DNA from: Piromyces finnis
Lineage: Eukaryota; Neocallimastigomycota; Neocallimastigomycetes; Neocallimastigales; Neocallimastigaceae
Assembly (NCBI GenBank): GCA_002104945.1
Contig: MCFH01000088.1
Location: 62,001-126,000, forward strand
Length of the DNA stretch: 64,000 nt
Reading direction: 5' to 3'
The translations under genes and the position numbers were made by a program. Position 1 is the first letter of the stretch. Each line of letters begins with the position of its first letter. Shown one piece after another: positions 52,484-63,100 of the stretch. Below the pieces are notes generated by a model. That model was not told the origin of the DNA. It made no database searches and saw nothing but the letters and a program-made list of their open reading frames with translations.

Positions 52484-53480
52484 AAATAGAAATAATATAC
52501 TTTCCAGAGAAGTTTTTAAATGAGGCTTGACACGAATTGTGAAAACCTAAATATAAATCTCTCATTCCAGGAACTGATTCATCAGCTTTCTTGAAAAAGT
52601 ACCTATAGTTTCGCAAAGTAACAAGGCAAGGATACTCTGTATTCGATCCAGAACCATTACCAGTTTCTTGGAAACATAAAAATAATGGTTTGAAAATAGC
52701 TGTGAAATAGCTAATACTATCTCTCTTTTCGTGATTCCACCCATTGGTGTTCCAACTAAGACAAAAAGAAAAGTTATCAGGCTTGTTGGATGAGGAAGAA
52801 TCGTTGCTATTATTATTATTATTAAAGTCATCGTTATTAATGGATGATGCATCAGAGGAATAAGTAGAACTATTACTAGATGGCTGTGAAACTGAAGAAC
52901 TATCAACTATTGAACTGTTATCAGAATTGATAGAGCTATTAGAATTAATTGTTGAATGTTGAGATTGAAATTGTGTTTGCTGTAGATCTGGAATATTTTC
53001 ATGATTGGAAACTTGTTGAAGATCTTGTTGAAGATCTTGTTGAAGATCGGATTGTTAATGAGATTGTTGAACTGATTGTTGAAATGATTGTTGAATAGAA
53101 TGTTGATGTTTATTAGAAACTAAAATTTTACGTTTGAGAGTGGAAAAAGTGTATTTGTGATTCCTTCTACTACGAGCTGAAAAGGAAATTGAGGTAACTG
53201 AAAGTTTCTTCTTTAACATGTGTAAGATTTTAATACAATCTTTTGATGAACCATGAACCTTGACTAAGAAAAAGTGATCATTGAAAGTTTGAAAATATTT
53301 AACACTAATAACTGAATTAAATTTATCTTCTAGAATAACCTCGAGTTTTTCCCATAGCATATTTACTGACCATGATCGAATACCACAGATAAAGAAGGAG
53401 CGAATATCATCTAAGGGGATACCATAAGACCGGGTACCATGTCTGATATAATTCTTATCTTTAATATAAAGGACTGACAT
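52484..53480 (-). pseudogene. LINE ORF remnant (N-terminal domain and partial endonuclease)
   Basis: ATG at 53480 starts MSVLYIKDKNYIRHGTRSYG as in the intact copy. A CAA-to-TAA change at 53057-53055 (within QQSHQQSD) ends the frame after 141 codons. Beyond it the frame of copy A continues (Q-rich, Ser-rich, then the start of the APE domain) until the element is cut near 52484. Not expected to make a functional protein. Confidence 0.85.
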
Positions 53481-54186
53481 GATAATAAATTCTAATTAAA
53501 AAATATTGAATATAAAATAAATACTAATAAAAATTACAAATATAACGTATATGGAAAAAAATCTGTCTCTCTCTCTCTTCTTAAAAGTGCTGGATAGTAC
53601 AAAAATTGTTACGATGCTTTGTTTAAAGTTTCTTTTTTTTGAATTCTAGTTGTAAATTTTCTTTAAAAATTCTAGTTTTGGTTTGTTGTTAGTAAATTCG
53701 ATTCGCTTTTTGACACTAAAATTGTTTGACTTTACTTTTCATTAAATATTTAAATTGGTAAAAAATTTGAATCAAGAATGTCGACACCAGAAAGCTTGTG
53801 AATAGTATTTTTACATGATGTAGAGTGAATCAGTCTCTTACAAGAAACAATACAACAATAGCTACATGAATATAAAAATACAATGCAAATGCTAAAGTTG
53901 ACTACATTGGATTCTTACAAGAGAAGAGTAGTACTACATGAATACATGAATAAAAGAAAAAATACAGCAACAAAATGTATTACTCTTCTAATTAAATACT
54001 ATACAAACTTACCTGAATGTCAAACATTCAACTTATTCATCAAATACTTAATTCGATGAATAAAATGTTTTTTAATCGCTCAGTACCATGAGCTTAGTCC
54101 TAATAATTTTCCCTTAAAGACTAACCAAGCATCCATTGCGCAATGCTTGGATTTAATTCTTTCTACTCTCTCAGTACCATGAGCAT

Positions 54187-54189
<3 letters not shown>
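52484..54189 (-). mobile_element. LINE copy C, lacking its 3' part
   Basis: On the minus strand this copy holds a 5' UTR (54189-53481) and the first ~325 codons of the LINE ORF, about 95% identical to copy A by eye, and stops abruptly near 52484 at a sequence equal to 58000 in copy A. The endonuclease domain is cut and RT is absent. Loss of the 3' end with a retained 5' end is the reverse of usual LINE truncation and implies a deletion or rearrangement after insertion. Its 5' end begins CTCATGCTCATGG on the minus strand, inside a 5'-UTR monomer, and abuts the poly(A) of copy A. Confidence 0.85.

Positions 54190-54228
<39 letters not shown>
54190..54228 (-). repeat. Poly(A) tail of LINE copy A
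   Basis: 39 T on the plus strand, preceded on the plus strand by GAGCATGAG (the 5' end of copy C) and followed by AACGGCATCAAATATTTTAA, identical to the sequence flanking the tail of copy B. Confidence 0.95.
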
Positions 54229-54231
<3 letters not shown>

Positions 54232-54468
54232 GGCATCAAATATTTTAAACTTTATTATTAATTTAATTAAAATTATAATACATGTAATAAAAAATTAAAA
54301 AATAAAAATAAAAATAAAAAAAATATGTTTAAATAAACACAAATGAATAAAATTTGGGTATAATGTATTCTAGTAATTTTAATTAAAGTAAGAAAGCCAC
54401 TATCATACTAAAGTATAATAATTGTATTTGACTTCCAATGGGACACCGAGCCAAAGATCAAAATTTTG

Positions 54469-57400
54469 TCATGGAACAAAATTATGATCTCCATTGGTTG
54501 CGCTGGCCCTCCTGGCCTGTCTTACTGTTTCTTCAGCATTGACGCTCTTGGATGTTGCTTCAAACCTTTTGAACATTGACCATTGCTGGCCAATAGCAAA
54601 AGGCATGATTTTGGTTAGAAGTTCCGCGGTTACCGTCAAGAATGGTGTTCCTTCGTTAGTATCAGGTTGAATCTGACGCTTACAAAGTTCTTTCCATTCC
54701 CTTGAATTGTAATTAATATTGTTAAAACTTCTTCCCCCAAGAAGGAATTTAAATATTTTACTGCACACACTAGAATAATCATACACATTAATATTCACCG
54801 GATTATTAGAACTATTACTATCATTAACTAAATTACTATCTAAATTAGAATTATTATCTTCACTATTGCTATCATTACTAATATTATTATTTCTATTATT
54901 GTTATTATTACTATTGTTACTATTACTATTGTTACTATTACTATTGTTATTACTACTATTGTTACTATTACTATTAATGTTATTACTATCTCTACTGATA
55001 TTATCCATTTCATTATTATTGATAGGACTATTGGAATTACGTTGACTGAAAAAATTTAATAGCTGGACTATGGAATCATAATGTTTAATACGGATATCTC
55101 TAAATGTTGGACAATCTAATAACCAATGTTTAATACTTTGATCTCCACACTTGCAACATGGACAGTAGTTAGGACAAACTGGGTCAACAAATTTGGCAGC
55201 TTTGGCAACTCTAGCATCCAACTTGTATCCGCTTCTTGCTTTCAATAGCCAGTAGAAGCCATAGGCAAACTCTGGGTACTCATAACATAATTTAATAAAA
55301 TCTTTAGTTCCAATAAATTTATTATCATCATAATATTGCGCTTTGATTGAATTCCCTTTGAGATCTTTCCAATAAAAGTTTTTAACTGCTTTAACATCTC
55401 CATGTTTCTTTAGTTTTTTATCAAGTGTCCTACTTGATTTGCACCACGTGTATTTTCTAAATTTAGGAATGTAATTGACAAGGTGTGAGATAATACAATT
55501 TGAGTTTTTCCATTTGTTAAAACATCTAACCTGAGCTAACGCACATTTGGCTGACAATGGAGGAATATTCAAATCTTTTGAAATAGAGTATAAAGATATA
55601 AACGATACAGCTTTATGAACTCCGGCAACCCATCGTATTCCTTTGTTAACATGCTTCTGAGCAATCCTAGACCTAGCTTTGTTGGATCCAAGTAATGGTG
55701 CAAAGTATGAAACTCTGCTAATCACTTGTGAGTTAAGTACTAGTTTTTTGAAAGGAATAGGAATATTAGGATTTCTTAAGAATTTACTGATTGAGAAAAG
55801 CCCTTTCAAAACCTTGTTATTAAGAGCTTTAATTACTGGTTTAAGGGACAGATTCTTATCAAATGGAACACCAAGATAAGTATAGCAATCAGTAGTTGGA
55901 ATGGGTTGTCCTGCTAAGTAAAATGTTGGATCTCTCTTGTTCTGATTTTCTATTGATTCAGGACGAATCACCATCGTTGAACATTTCTGGATACCAAATT
56001 CCATTTCATTATACAAGGCCCATTCATTAACTCTTCTAAGCATCTTTTTTAAGCATCCTCTTGTTGGAGCACAAATAACTATATCATCTGCAAAAAGTCC
56101 ACCACAGCATCGAGTGTCACCTAAACTGACTCCTAGATCTTCGCACTCTCTAAATATATCATTAATAAAGAGATTAAAGAGAATAGGAGAAAGAGGGCAA
56201 CCTTGACGGACTCCTTTCTTCACATCAAAAGATTTCGAGAATTGTCCATCTAATTTGACATTAGCCTTAGATGTTAAATATAAATTTTTGATAAATTGTA
56301 GACTCTTACCTCGGATTCCTAAACAATCTAATTTATGGAGAATATTACCGATTGGGACTGAATCGTATGCTTTCCTGAGATCTAAAAAGGCCAAATATGT
56401 CTCTTTATTATCTAATTGACGTCTACGGCATATTTCTTGGATTGAAATGAAAAGACTAATACTTTCTTCCTTTTTTCGAAAACCAAATTGTTCAGGTCTA
56501 ATGAAATTATTCTTTAAACCATATTCTGAGATTCTAGTGGTGACAATTTTGGAAATCAACTTAATACCATTATTGATAAGTGATATACCTCGATAGTTAT
56601 CACAATCTGTCAAATCTCCCTTCTTAGGAATAGAAACAATACTGGATTCATTCCATGAGTTGGGGAAATCTCCATCCCAAATACGGTTGAATAATTTAAG
56701 AATAAAATTTAAACCATGAGCATCATTATCTGAAGTAGTATTACCAGAAGAATTATTATCTGTAGCATTATTAGAATCATTACTTGATGGAACTAATGCT
56801 TTGTAAAATTCAATTGGAATACCATCCGGACCTGATGCTTTATAATTTGGAGTAGTGAGGATAGCTGACTTGACTTCATCAATACTAATATCTTGGTTGA
56901 TATCCCACTCATCAAGCATAGGAAGTGAAAAACGTTTATTCGTTGGTTCTTCATACCAATGCTCCAAATCAAGACTTACACCACTTGGGTCTGATGCAAG
57001 ATTTTCGAAATGATCATGCCACACATCTAGTTGTTCTTCCGTAGCAACAACTAATTCTCCATTTTTATTTTTAATTGGTTGAGCAATAAAGAAAGAATCT
57101 TTTCCAATTTTTGCAGTTTTCTTGATCCATTTCCAGGCCTTCTTAGGATTATGACTCTTCATATACTCACATCCTGTTTTAATCCAATGAAGATATTCTT
57201 GCTTCCTAAATTCATTACATCTTTTGTGGATGTAATCAATGAGTTTACGGTAGATTTTAATTCTTTTAATAAATTCATCTATATCATAAATTCTTTCTTT
57301 TTTAAATCTCTTATACAACTTCATTTTGATTTTTTGAAGATTAAAAATTTGTTGTGAAATATGAAATGAAGACTTTATAACATTATTTGCTGAAGTAATA

Positions 57401-58992
57401 CTGAGCTCGTCTGCAATTGAAAAAGCAGTTGAAGTAAACTCTTTGGAAAGTTCATCTGTAGAAACATTAGGATCGTTGGATTTTGCTGAAAGTATTTGGA
57501 ATTTATTATGACTGATAATAGATTCCTTTTCCTCAATACATTTTAATCTATTCCATTTCAGAATTTTCTTAGGAACATTAAAGTCATTAGAAAAATCTTC
57601 CATAGGAATAATTTTACCATTAATAAGAAGTGGCTTATGGTCTGATACAGGATAAAAATTATTTATAAATGATCCTGAGTGAATAAGATCTTTCATCTTC
57701 GAATTGATAAGAGCATGGTCAATGTCGGAAGATTGATCACCTCGAGTCCAAGAGATAGTCGACCCTCTAAGCGGAAGAATTTCCCAATCTCCTAATCCAT
57801 TAGTTGATAACCAGTTGGATAATTTTACTTTAGACATATTAAAATCACCAACAAGAATCGATGGATGGGATGAATGAGTTTGTAACCACAAGCGAACTTC
57901 TAACTTTGCATGATCAACATAGATGTTGTGATGACTATGAGGCATATAAACATTACCAATCGAGCATTTGAATCTATTCCAGAGACTAAAAGTATAAATA
58001 GAAATAATATACTTTCCAGAGAAGTTTTCAAGTGAGGCTTGACATGAATTGTGAAAACCTAAATATAAACCTCTCATTCCCGGAACTGATTCGTCAGCTT
58101 TCTTGAAAAAGTGTCTATAGTTTCGCAAAGTAACGCGACAAGGATAATCTGTATTCGAACCAGAACCATTACCAGTTTCTTGGAAACATAAAAATAATGG
58201 TTTGAAAATAGCTGTGAAATAGCTAATACTATCTCTCTTTTCATGATTCCACCCATTGGTGTTCCAACTAAGACAAAAAGAAAAGTTATCAGGCTTGTTG
58301 GATGAGGAAGAATCGTTGCTATTATTATTATTATTAAAGTCATCGTTATTAATGGATGATGCATCAGAGGAATAAGTAGAACTATTACTAGATGGCTGTG
58401 AAACTGAAGAACTATCAACTATTGAACTGTTATCAGAGTTGATAGAGCTATTAGAATTAATTGTTGAATGTTGAAATTGAAATTGTGTTTGCTGTAGATC
58501 TGGAATATTTTCATGATTGGAAACTTGTTGAAGATCTTGTTGAAGATCTAGTTGAAGATCGGATTGTTGATGAGATTGTTGAACTGATTGTTGAAATGAT
58601 TGTTGAATAGAATGTTGATGTTTATTAGAAACTAAAATTTTACGTTTGAGAGTGGAAAAAGTGTATTTGTGATTCCTTCTACTACGAGCTGAAAAGGAAA
58701 TTGAGGTAATTGAAAGTTTCTTCTTTAACATGTGTAAGATTTTAATACAATCTTTCGATGAACCATGAACCTTGACTAAGAAAAAGTGATCATTGAAAGT
58801 TTGAAAATATTTAACACTAATAACTGAATTAAATTTGTCTTCTAGAATAACCTCGAGCTTTTCCCATAGCATATTTACTGACCATGATCGAATACCACGG
58901 ATAAAGAAGGAGCGAATATCATCTAAGAGGATACCATAAGACCGGGTACCACGTCTGATATAATTCTTGTCTTTAATATAAAGGACTGACAT
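54469..58992 (-). CDS. LINE ORF: APE endonuclease, reverse transcriptase, zinc knuckle
   Basis: 1507 codons, uninterrupted. Residues 1-125 form a basic N-terminal domain I do not recognise (MSVLYIKDKNYIRRGTRSYG...). A Gln-rich then Ser/Asn-rich linker covers 126-236. The endonuclease spans about 237-460: FCLSWNTNGWNHEKRD, FQETGNG (catalytic Glu about 272), ILVGDFN (about 383), SSDIDHALI and SDHKPLL (His about 452). RT spans about 760-1060: IPKKGDLTDCDNYRGISLIN, FIRPEQFGFRKKEES, AFLDLRKAYDSVP, GVRQGCPLSPILFNLFINDI and the catalytic GLFADDIVIC (about 967). A zf-RVT-type motif CPNYCPCCKCGDQSIKHWLL with DCPTF is near 1275-1300, followed by an Asn/Ser repeat region that varies between copies. The protein nicks the target and primes cDNA synthesis from its own RNA. 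Confidence 0.95.
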   Translation of the reverse strand: MSVLYIKDKNYIRRGTRSYGILLDDIRSFFIRGIRSWSVNMLWEKLEVILEDKFNSVISVKYFQTFNDHFFLVKVHGSSKDCIKILHMLKKKLSITSISFSARSRRNHKYTFSTLKRKILVSNKHQHSIQQSFQQSVQQSHQQSDLQLDLQQDLQQVSNHENIPDLQQTQFQFQHSTINSNSSINSDNSSIVDSSSVSQPSSNSSTYSSDASSINNDDFNNNNNSNDSSSSNKPDNFSFCLSWNTNGWNHEKRDSISYFTAIFKPLFLCFQETGNGSGSNTDYPCRVTLRNYRHFFKKADESVPGMRGLYLGFHNSCQASLENFSGKYIISIYTFSLWNRFKCSIGNVYMPHSHHNIYVDHAKLEVRLWLQTHSSHPSILVGDFNMSKVKLSNWLSTNGLGDWEILPLRGSTISWTRGDQSSDIDHALINSKMKDLIHSGSFINNFYPVSDHKPLLINGKIIPMEDFSNDFNVPKKILKWNRLKCIEEKESIISHNKFQILSAKSNDPNVSTDELSKEFTSTAFSIADELSITSANNVIKSSFHISQQIFNLQKIKMKLYKRFKKERIYDIDEFIKRIKIYRKLIDYIHKRCNEFRKQEYLHWIKTGCEYMKSHNPKKAWKWIKKTAKIGKDSFFIAQPIKNKNGELVVATEEQLDVWHDHFENLASDPSGVSLDLEHWYEEPTNKRFSLPMLDEWDINQDISIDEVKSAILTTPNYKASGPDGIPIEFYKALVPSSNDSNNATDNNSSGNTTSDNDAHGLNFILKLFNRIWDGDFPNSWNESSIVSIPKKGDLTDCDNYRGISLINNGIKLISKIVTTRISEYGLKNNFIRPEQFGFRKKEESISLFISIQEICRRRQLDNKETYLAFLDLRKAYDSVPIGNILHKLDCLGIRGKSLQFIKNLYLTSKANVKLDGQFSKSFDVKKGVRQGCPLSPILFNLFINDIFRECEDLGVSLGDTRCCGGLFADDIVICAPTRGCLKKMLRRVNEWALYNEMEFGIQKCSTMVIRPESIENQNKRDPTFYLAGQPIPTTDCYTYLGVPFDKNLSLKPVIKALNNKVLKGLFSISKFLRNPNIPIPFKKLVLNSQVISRVSYFAPLLGSNKARSRIAQKHVNKGIRWVAGVHKAVSFISLYSISKDLNIPPLSAKCALAQVRCFNKWKNSNCIISHLVNYIPKFRKYTWCKSSRTLDKKLKKHGDVKAVKNFYWKDLKGNSIKAQYYDDNKFIGTKDFIKLCYEYPEFAYGFYWLLKARSGYKLDARVAKAAKFVDPVCPNYCPCCKCGDQSIKHWLLDCPTFRDIRIKHYDSIVQLLNFFSQRNSNSPINNNEMDNISRDSNNINSNSNNSSNNNSNSNNSNSNNSNNNNNRNNNISNDSNSEDNNSNLDSNLVNDSNSSNNPVNINVYDYSSVCSKIFKFLLGGRSFNNINYNSREWKELCKRQIQPDTNEGTPFLTVTAELLTKIMPFAIGQQWSMFKRFEATSKSVNAEETVRQARRASATNGDHNFVP

Positions 58993-59637
58993 GATAATAA
59001 ATTCTAATTAAAAATATTGAATATAAAATAAATACTAATAAAAATTATAAATATAACGTATATGGAAAAAAATCTGTCTCTCTCTCTCTTCTTAAAAGTA
59101 CTGGATAGTACAAAAATTGTTACGATGCTTTGTTTAAAGTTTCTTTTTTTTGAATTCTAGTTGTAAATTTTCTTTAAAAATTCTAGTTTTGGTTTGTTGT
59201 TAGTAAATTCGAATCGCTTTTTGACACTAAACTTGTTTGACTTTACTTTTCATTAAATATTTAAATTGGTAAAAAATTTGAATCAAGAATGTCGACACCA
59301 GAAAGCTTGTGAATAGTATTTTTACATGATGTAGAGTGAATCAGTCTCTTACAAGAAACAATACAACAATAGCTACATGAATATAAAAGTACAATGCAAA
59401 TGCTAAAGTTGACTACATTGGATTCTTACAAGAGAAGAGTAGTACTACATGAATACATGAATAAAAGAAAAAATACAGCAACAAAATGTATTACTCTTCT
59501 AATTAAATACTATACAAACTTACCTGAATATCAAACATTCAACTTATTCATCAAATACTTAATTCGATGAATAAAATGTTTTTTAATCGCTCAGTACCAT
59601 GAGCTTAGTCCTAATAATTTTCCCTTAAAGACTAACC

Positions 59638-59880
59638 AAGCATCCATTGCGCAATGCTTGGATTTAATTCTTTCTACTCTCTCAGTACCATGAGCATGAG
59701 TAGACCCCCTTGATAAACTCCATTATTAAATAAATGAAGGCACGTTCCTAAGAGGGCACCAAGCATCCATTACGCAATACTTGGATTTAATTCTTTCTAC
59801 TCTCTCAGTACCATGAGCATGAGTAGACCCCCTTGAGAAACTACATTTATTAAATAAATGAAGGCACGTTCCCAAGAGGA
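59638..59880 (-). repeat. Tandem monomers in the LINE 5' UTR
   Basis: Two units of about 123 and 120 nt (59638-59760, 59761-59880) each begin AAGCATCCATT(G/A)CGCAAT on the plus strand and contain TCTCAGTACCATGAGCATGA and AAATGAAGGCACGTTC. A degenerate third copy of part of the unit lies at about 59588-59637. Unit 1 carries the palindrome ATTGCGCAAT inside AAGC...GCTT arms. Tandem 5'-UTR monomers in LINEs often act as promoter units, as in mouse L1; that role here is inference. Copy C retains only a partial monomer. Confidence 0.8.
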
Positions 59881-59886
59881 AAGCAT

Positions 59887-59889
<3 letters not shown>

Positions 59890-59938
<49 letters not shown>
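59890..59938 (-). repeat. Poly(A) tail of LINE copy B
   Basis: 49 T on the plus strand, preceded by AAGCATGAG (5' end of copy A) and followed by AACGGCATCAAATATTTTAA. Confidence 0.95.
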
Positions 59939-59941
<3 letters not shown>

Positions 59942-60176
59942 GGCATCAAATATTTTAAACTTTATTATTAATTTAATTAAAATTATAATACATGTAATAT
60001 AAAAATTAAAATAAAATAAAAATAAAAAAAATATGTTTAAATAAACACAAATGAATAAAAATTGGGTATAATGTATTCTAGTAATTTTAATTAAAGTAAG
60101 AAAGCCACTATCATACTAAAGTATAATAATTGTATTTGACTTCCAATGGGACACCGAGCCAAAGATCAAAATTTTA

Positions 60177-63100
60177 TCATGGGACAAAATTATGATCTCC
60201 ATTGGTTGCGCTGGCCCTCCTGGCCTGTCTTACTGTTTCTTCAGCATTGACGCTCTTGGATGTTGCTTCAAACCTTTTGAACATTGACCATTGCTGGCCA
60301 ATAGCAAAAGGCATGATTTTGGTTAGAAGTTCCGCGGTTACCGTCAAGAATGGTGTTCCTTCATTAGTACCAGATTGAATCTGACGCTTACAAAGTTCTT
60401 TCCATTCCCTTGAATTGTAATTGATATTGTTAAAACTTCTTCCCCCAAGAAGGAATTTAAATATTTTACTGCACACACTAGAATAATCATACACATTAAT
60501 ATTCACCGGATTATTAGAACTATTACTATCATTAACTAAATTACTATCTAAATTAGAATTATTATCTTCACTATTGCTATCATTACTAATATTATTATTT
60601 CTATTACTACTATTGTTATTATTACTATTGTTACTATTACTATTGTTATTATTACTATTGTTACTATTACTATTAATATTATTACTATCTCTACTGATAT
60701 TATCAATTTCATTATTATTGATAGGACTATTGGAATTACGTTGACTGAAAAAATTTAATAGCTGGACTATGGAATCATAATGTTTAATACGGATATCTCT
60801 AAATGTTGGACAATCTAATAACCAATGTTTAATACTTTGATCTCCACACTTGCAACATGGACAGTAGTTAGGACAAACTGGATCAACAAATTTGGCAGCT
60901 TTGGCAACTCTAGCATCCAACTTGTATCCGCTTCTTGCTTTCAATAGCCAGTAGAAGCCATAGGCAAACTCTGGGTACTCATAACATAATTTAATAAAAT
61001 CTTTAGTATCAATAAACTTATTATCATCATAATATTGCGCTTTGATTGAATTCCCTTTGAGATCTTTCCAATAAAAGTTTTTAACTGCTTTAACATCTCC
61101 ATGTTTCTTTAGTTTTTTATCAAGTGTCCTACTTGATTTGCACCACGTGTATTTTCTAAATTTAGGAATGTAATTGACAAGGTGTGAGATAATACAATTT
61201 GAGTTTTTCCATTTGTTAAAACATCTAACCTGAGCTAATGCACATTTGGCTGACAATGGAGGAATATTCAAATCTTTTGAGATAGAGTATAAAGATATAA
61301 ACGATACAGCTTTATGAACTCCGGCAACCCATCGTATTCCTTTGTTAACATGCTTCTGTGCAATTCTAGACCTGGCTTTGTTGGATCCAAGTAATGGTGC
61401 AAAGTATGAAACTCTGCTAATCACTTGTGAGTTAAGTACTAGCTTTTTGAAGGGAATAGGAATATTAGGATTTCTTAAGAATTTACTGACTGAAAAAAGC
61501 CCTTTCAAAACCTTGTTATTAAGAGCTTTAATAACTGGTTTAAGGGACAGATTCTTATCAAATGGAACACCAAGATAAGTATAACAATCAGTAGTTGGAA
61601 TGGGTTGTCCTGCTAAGTAAAATGTTGGATCTCTCTTGTTCTGATTTTCTATTGATTCAGGACGAATCACCATCGTTGAACACTTCTGGATACCAAATTC
61701 CATTTCATTATACAAGGCCCATTCATTAACTCTTCTAAGCATCTTTTTTAAGCATCCTCTTGTTGGAGCACAAATAACTATATCATCTGCAAAAAGTCCA
61801 CCACAGCATCGAGTGTCACCTAAACTGACTCCGAGATCTTCACACTCTTTAAATATATCATTAATAAAGAGATTAAAGAGAATAGGAGAAAGAGGGCATC
61901 CTTGACGGACTCCTTTCTTCACATCAAAAGATTTCGAGAATTGTCCATCTAATTTGACATTAGCCTTAGATGTTAAATATAAATTTTTGATGAATTGTAA
62001 ACTCTTACCTCGGATTCCTAAACAATCTAATTTATGGAGAATATTACCGATTGGGACTGAATCGTATGCTTTCCTGAGATCTAAAAAGGCCAAATATGTC
62101 TCTTTATTATCTAATTGACGTCTACGGCATATTTCTTGGATTGAAATGAAAAGACTGATACTTTCTTCCTTTTTTCGAAAACCAAATTGTTCAGGTCTAA
62201 TGAAATTATTCTTTAGACCATATTCTGAGATTCTAGTGGTGACAATTTTGGAAATCAACTTAATACCATTATTGATAAGTGATATACCTCGATAGTTATC
62301 ACAATCTGTCAAATCTCCCTTCTTAGGAATAGAAACAATACTGGATTCATTCCATGAGTTGGGGAAGTCTCCATCCCAAATACGGTTGTATAATTTAAGA
62401 ATAAAATTTAAACCATAAGCATCATTATCTGAAGTGGTATTACCGGAAGAATTATTATCTGTAGCATTATTAGAATCATTACTTGATGGAATTAATGCTT
62501 TGTAAAATTCAATTGGAATACCATCCGGACCTGATGCTTTATAATTCGGAGTAGAGAGGATAGCTGACTTGACTTCATCAATACTAATATCTTGGTTGAT
62601 ATCCCATTCATCAAGCATAGGGAGTGAAAAACGTTTATTCGTTGGTTCTTCATACCAATGCTCCAAATCAAGACTTACGCCACTTGGATCTGATGCAAGA
62701 TTTTCGAAATGATCATGCCACACATCTAGTTGTTCTTCCGTAGCAACAACTAATTCTCCATTTTTATTTTTAATTGGTTGAGCAATAAAGAAAGAATCTT
62801 TTCCAATTTTTGCAGTTTTCTTGATCCATTTCCAGGCCTTCTTAGGATTATGACTCTTCATATACTCACATCCTGTTTTAATCCAATGAAGATATTCTTG
62901 TTCCTAAATTCATTACATCTTTTGTGGATGTAATCAATGAGCTTACGGTAGATTTTAATTCTTTTAATAAATTCATCTATATCATAAATTCTTTCTTTTT
63001 TAAATCTCTTATACAACTTCATTTTGATTTTTTGGAGATTAAAAATTTGTTGTGAAATATGAAATGAAGACTTTATAACATTATTTGCTGAGGTAATACT

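Larger units (their letters stand above)
54190..59889 (-). mobile_element. LINE copy A, apparently full length
   Basis: Minus-strand non-LTR retrotransposon: 5' UTR with tandem monomers (59889-58993), one intact ORF (58992-54469), a 3' UTR of about 240 nt and a 39-nt poly(A) (54228-54190 on plus as T). The tail joins directly to the 5' end of copy C; its own 5' end joins the tail of copy B. Single ORF with N-terminal APE endonuclease, then RT and a C-terminal Cys/His motif, the architecture of fungal and protist APE-type LINEs. The intact ORF makes it the likely active copy of the three. Confidence 0.92.

Noticed and set aside
52562-52906. 114-codon minus-strand frame, also present at 58074-58418
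   Set aside because: It overlaps the LINE ORF in another frame and is conserved only because the LINE copies are nearly identical.
53055-53480. A separate 141-aa gene
   Set aside because: It is the N-terminus of LINE copy C cut short by a nonsense codon.
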